This document shows, piece by piece, positions 5,535-7,053 of a stretch of 7,053 nucleotides of DNA. A program made the translations under genes and the position numbers. How positions within the stretch are numbered: the stretch's first letter is position 1; every line of letters begins with the position of its first letter. The notes under the pieces are model-generated. The model was not told where the DNA came from, did not search any database, and was given only the letters and a program-made list of their open reading frames with translations. Source of the stretch: Sphingomonas bacterium (GTDB lineage: Bacteria; Pseudomonadota; Alphaproteobacteria; Sphingomonadales; Sphingomonadaceae); the NCBI RefSeq assembly GCF_903643065.1, contig NZ_CAHJWX010000091.1, positions 1 through 7,053 on the forward strand, in the 5' to 3' direction.

Positions 5535-6367
5535 TACTTCTTCCTCTGGTGACGGCTGCGGATGATCATCTTGTCCGTGCTCTTGTTGTGCCGGGTGCGC
5601 GCGCCCTTGGTCGGCTTGCCCCACGGCGTCACGGGATGGCGGCCACCGCTGGTCCGGCCCTCGCCGCCGCCGTGCGGATGGTCGACCGGGTTCTTGGCGA
5701 CGCCGCGCGTCAGCGGACGCTTGCCCATCCAGCGCGAGCGACCGGCCTTGCCGAAATTTTGGTTCTGGTTGTCGGGGTTCGACACCGCGCCCACGCTCGC
5801 CATGCAGGCGGACTGAATATAGCGCTGCTCGCCCGAGCCCAGCCGCACGATCACCATGCCGCGATCACGGCCGACCACCTGCACATAGGTGCCGGCCGAG
5901 CGCGCGATCTGCCCGCCCTTGAGCGGCTTCATCTCGACATTGTGGACGATGGTGCCGACCGGCATCTGGCCGATCTCCATCGCGTTGCCGGGTTTCACGT
6001 CGGTCTTGCGGCCCGCGACCACCTTGTCGCCGACGCTCAGCCGCTGCGGCGCCAGGATATAGGCGAGCTCGTCGTCGGCGTAGCGGACCAGCGCGATGAA
6101 CGCGGTGCGGTTGGGATCATATTCCAGCCGCTCGACCGTGCCCTCGACGTCCCACTTGCGGCGCTTGAAGTCGACATAGCGATAGCGCTGCTTGTGGCCG
6201 CCGGCGATGCCGCGCGAGGTGACGTGGCCCTTGTTGTTGCGGCCACCGGTCTTCGGCTTGCCCTCGGTCAGCGCCTTGACGGGCCGGCCCTTGTACAGCT
6301 GCGACCGGTCGATCAGGACGAGGCCGCGCGTCGACGGCGTCGTCGGGTTATATTGCTTGAGCGCCAT
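5534..6367 (-). CDS. rplB: 50S ribosomal protein L2
   Basis: 277 residues, against 273 in E. coli. L2 is a primary 23S rRNA binder needed for subunit association, tRNA binding and peptidyl-transferase activity. It starts [17 protein letters not shown]. The N-terminal OB-fold RNA-binding domain (about 40-120) has [20 protein letters not shown] (42-61), the SH3-like domain follows (about 125-200), and the C-terminal loop [14 protein letters not shown] (226-239) carries His230, which aligns with the E. coli His229 implicated in peptidyl-transferase function. The basic tail ends RSRHQRKK. The ATG follows the rplW stop by one base (TGAGATG) with GAGGGGG upstream. rpsS overlaps its stop by one base. 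Confidence 0.99.
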   Translation of the reverse strand: MALKQYNPTTPSTRGLVLIDRSQLYKGRPVKALTEGKPKTGGRNNKGHVTSRGIAGGHKQRYRYVDFKRRKWDVEGTVERLEYDPNRTAFIALVRYADDELAYILAPQRLSVGDKVVAGRKTDVKPGNAMEIGQMPVGTIVHNVEMKPLKGGQIARSAGTYVQVVGRDRGMVIVRLGSGEQRYIQSACMASVGAVSNPDNQNQNFGKAGRSRWMGKRPLTRGVAKNPVDHPHGGGEGRTSGGRHPVTPWGKPTKGARTRHNKSTDKMIIRSRHQRKK

Positions 6368-6368
6368 C

Positions 6369-6680
6369 TCAGCGGGCCCCCTCGGTGATGTCGATCGTCT
6401 GGCCGGCGGCCAGCGTCACGATCGCCTTCTTGATGTCGGACTTGGTGTAGGGCGCGCCCTTCCACCGCTTGGTCTTGCCCTTCTGGACGATCGTGTTCAC
6501 GCCCGTGACGCTGACGCCGAAGATCGCCTCCACCGCCGCCTTGATCTCGGGCTTGGTCGACTTGATCGCGACCTTGAACACCACCGCGTTCTGGTCCGAC
6601 AGCAGCGTCGCCTTTTCCGTGATGTGCGGCGCGACGATCACGTCATAGTGACGCACGTCCACCCCGTTCTGCTTAGCCAT
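6369..6680 (-). CDS. rplW: 50S ribosomal protein L23
   Basis: 103 residues, against 100 in E. coli. L23 lies at the tunnel exit and is the main docking point for trigger factor and the signal recognition particle. The start region [14 protein letters not shown] (14-27) includes Glu22, which aligns with E. coli Glu18, the trigger-factor contact. The rRNA-binding signature [20 protein letters not shown] is at 71-90. A short C-terminal tail ([11 protein letters not shown]) follows. The ATG overlaps the end of rplD by 8 nt (ATGGCTAA), with GGAGG 9 nt upstream. rplB follows after one base. Confidence 0.98.
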   Translation of the reverse strand: MAKQNGVDVRHYDVIVAPHITEKATLLSDQNAVVFKVAIKSTKPEIKAAVEAIFGVSVTGVNTIVQKGKTKRWKGAPYTKSDIKKAIVTLAAGQTIDITEGAR

Positions 6681-7053
6681 GGAACCGGGCCTCCAGCTGT
6701 TCGATCGCCGCGCGGGTCAGCACCAGCGTGTCGGCCTTGATGATGTCATAGACGTTGGCGCCGACGGCCGGCAGCAGGTCCACGCCCTTGAGGTTGCGGC
6801 CCGCCCGGAAGCCCTCGCCCGCGATGCCGTCGATCACCAGCGTGCGGCGGCCGACGTTCAGCCCGGCGAAATGGCCCTGCAGCTCCTTGGTCTTGGCGGC
6901 GCCGAACCCGTCGAGCACGATCAGCGAACCGGCCTTGGCGTGGCTGCTCAGCGCCATCTTGAGGCCCAGCGCCCGCACCTTCTTGTTGAGGCCGGGGTTG
7001 AAGTCCCGGACGCGGGCGCCGTGCGCCTTGCCGCCGCCGACGAACACGGGCGC
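6673..7053 (-). CDS. rplD: 50S ribosomal protein L4, C-terminal part (gene runs off the right edge)
   Basis: The last 126 residues are visible, and about 80 N-terminal residues lie outside the window (E. coli L4 has 201). L4 binds domain I of 23S rRNA early in assembly and reaches into the exit tunnel; in E. coli it also represses the S10 operon through the leader, which is not in this window. The visible part starts [17 protein letters not shown], the family's VFVGGGxAHGP-like segment that follows the tunnel loop, then [20 protein letters not shown] and the end [20 protein letters not shown] at 7047 is just an internal valine (VFVGGG), not the start. The stop TAA lies inside the first codons of rplW (8-nt overlap). 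Confidence 0.96.
   Translation of the reverse strand, partial: APVFVGGGKAHGARVRDFNPGLNKKVRALGLKMALSSHAKAGSLIVLDGFGAAKTKELQGHFAGLNVGRRTLVIDGIAGEGFRAGRNLKGVDLLPAVGANVYDIIKADTLVLTRAAIEQLEARFHG

Noticed and set aside
5507..6388. Plus-strand open frame of 293 codons opposite rplB
   Set aside because: A mirror frame of rplB with His/Ala/Arg/Leu-rich composition and no recognisable domain; no ribosome-binding or operon context on that strand.

Overview
The window is an internal piece of the S10-spc ribosomal protein cluster. All real genes lie on the minus strand, so transcription runs from position 7053 down to 1. The order is rplD (right edge, partial), rplW, rplB, rpsS, rplV, rpsC, rplP, rpmC, rpsQ, a 157-nt gap, then rplN, rplX, rplE, rpsN, rpsH, rplF, rplR, rpsE (left edge, partial). 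This is the canonical bacterial order, with no missing, added or broken gene. The gap falls exactly where the E. coli S10 operon ends (rpsQ) and the spc operon begins (rplN).

The DNA is very GC-rich. Several traits suggest an alphaproteobacterium, most likely of the Sphingomonadales (Sphingomonas-like). These are the long cysteine-poor form of S14, the Ala/Pro/Glu-rich C-terminal tails on S17 and L5, the L22 N-terminus of the form KPASPRRVG, the disordered Gly-rich N-terminal extension of S5, and a 27-bp palindromic repeat of the TCATCCCCGCG...CGGGGACCCA type between rpsQ and rplN. This placement comes from recalled family patterns, not from a search.

Right part (3216-7053, S10 half): nine genes packed with overlaps of 1 or 8 nt or gaps of 1-12 nt. 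They encode proteins around the peptide exit tunnel (L4, L22, L23, L29), the peptidyl-transferase support protein L2, the L16 of the A-site/P-site finger region, and small-subunit proteins S19, S3 and S17. Middle (3059-3215): the only sizeable non-coding stretch, 157 nt, most of it two inverted copies of a REP-like repeat; I see no convincing promoter or classical terminator there. Left part (1-3058, spc half): L14, L24, L5, S14, S8, L6, L18 and the start of S5, again tightly coupled, with one 54-nt gap between rplE and rpsN.

The genes work as one assembly unit for the ribosome. Most junctions are of the TGATG, TAATG or GTGA kind, with the next gene's Shine-Dalgarno placed inside the end of the preceding gene, which suggests translational coupling. 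I looked for a novel system and do not see one. The points worth a second look are the repeat pair at the operon boundary, the Shine-Dalgarno sequences built into conserved C-terminal codons, the 8-nt overlap at the place where E. coli S8 autoregulates, and the Gly-codon run in rpsE. No stretch longer than 300 bases lacks a gene.
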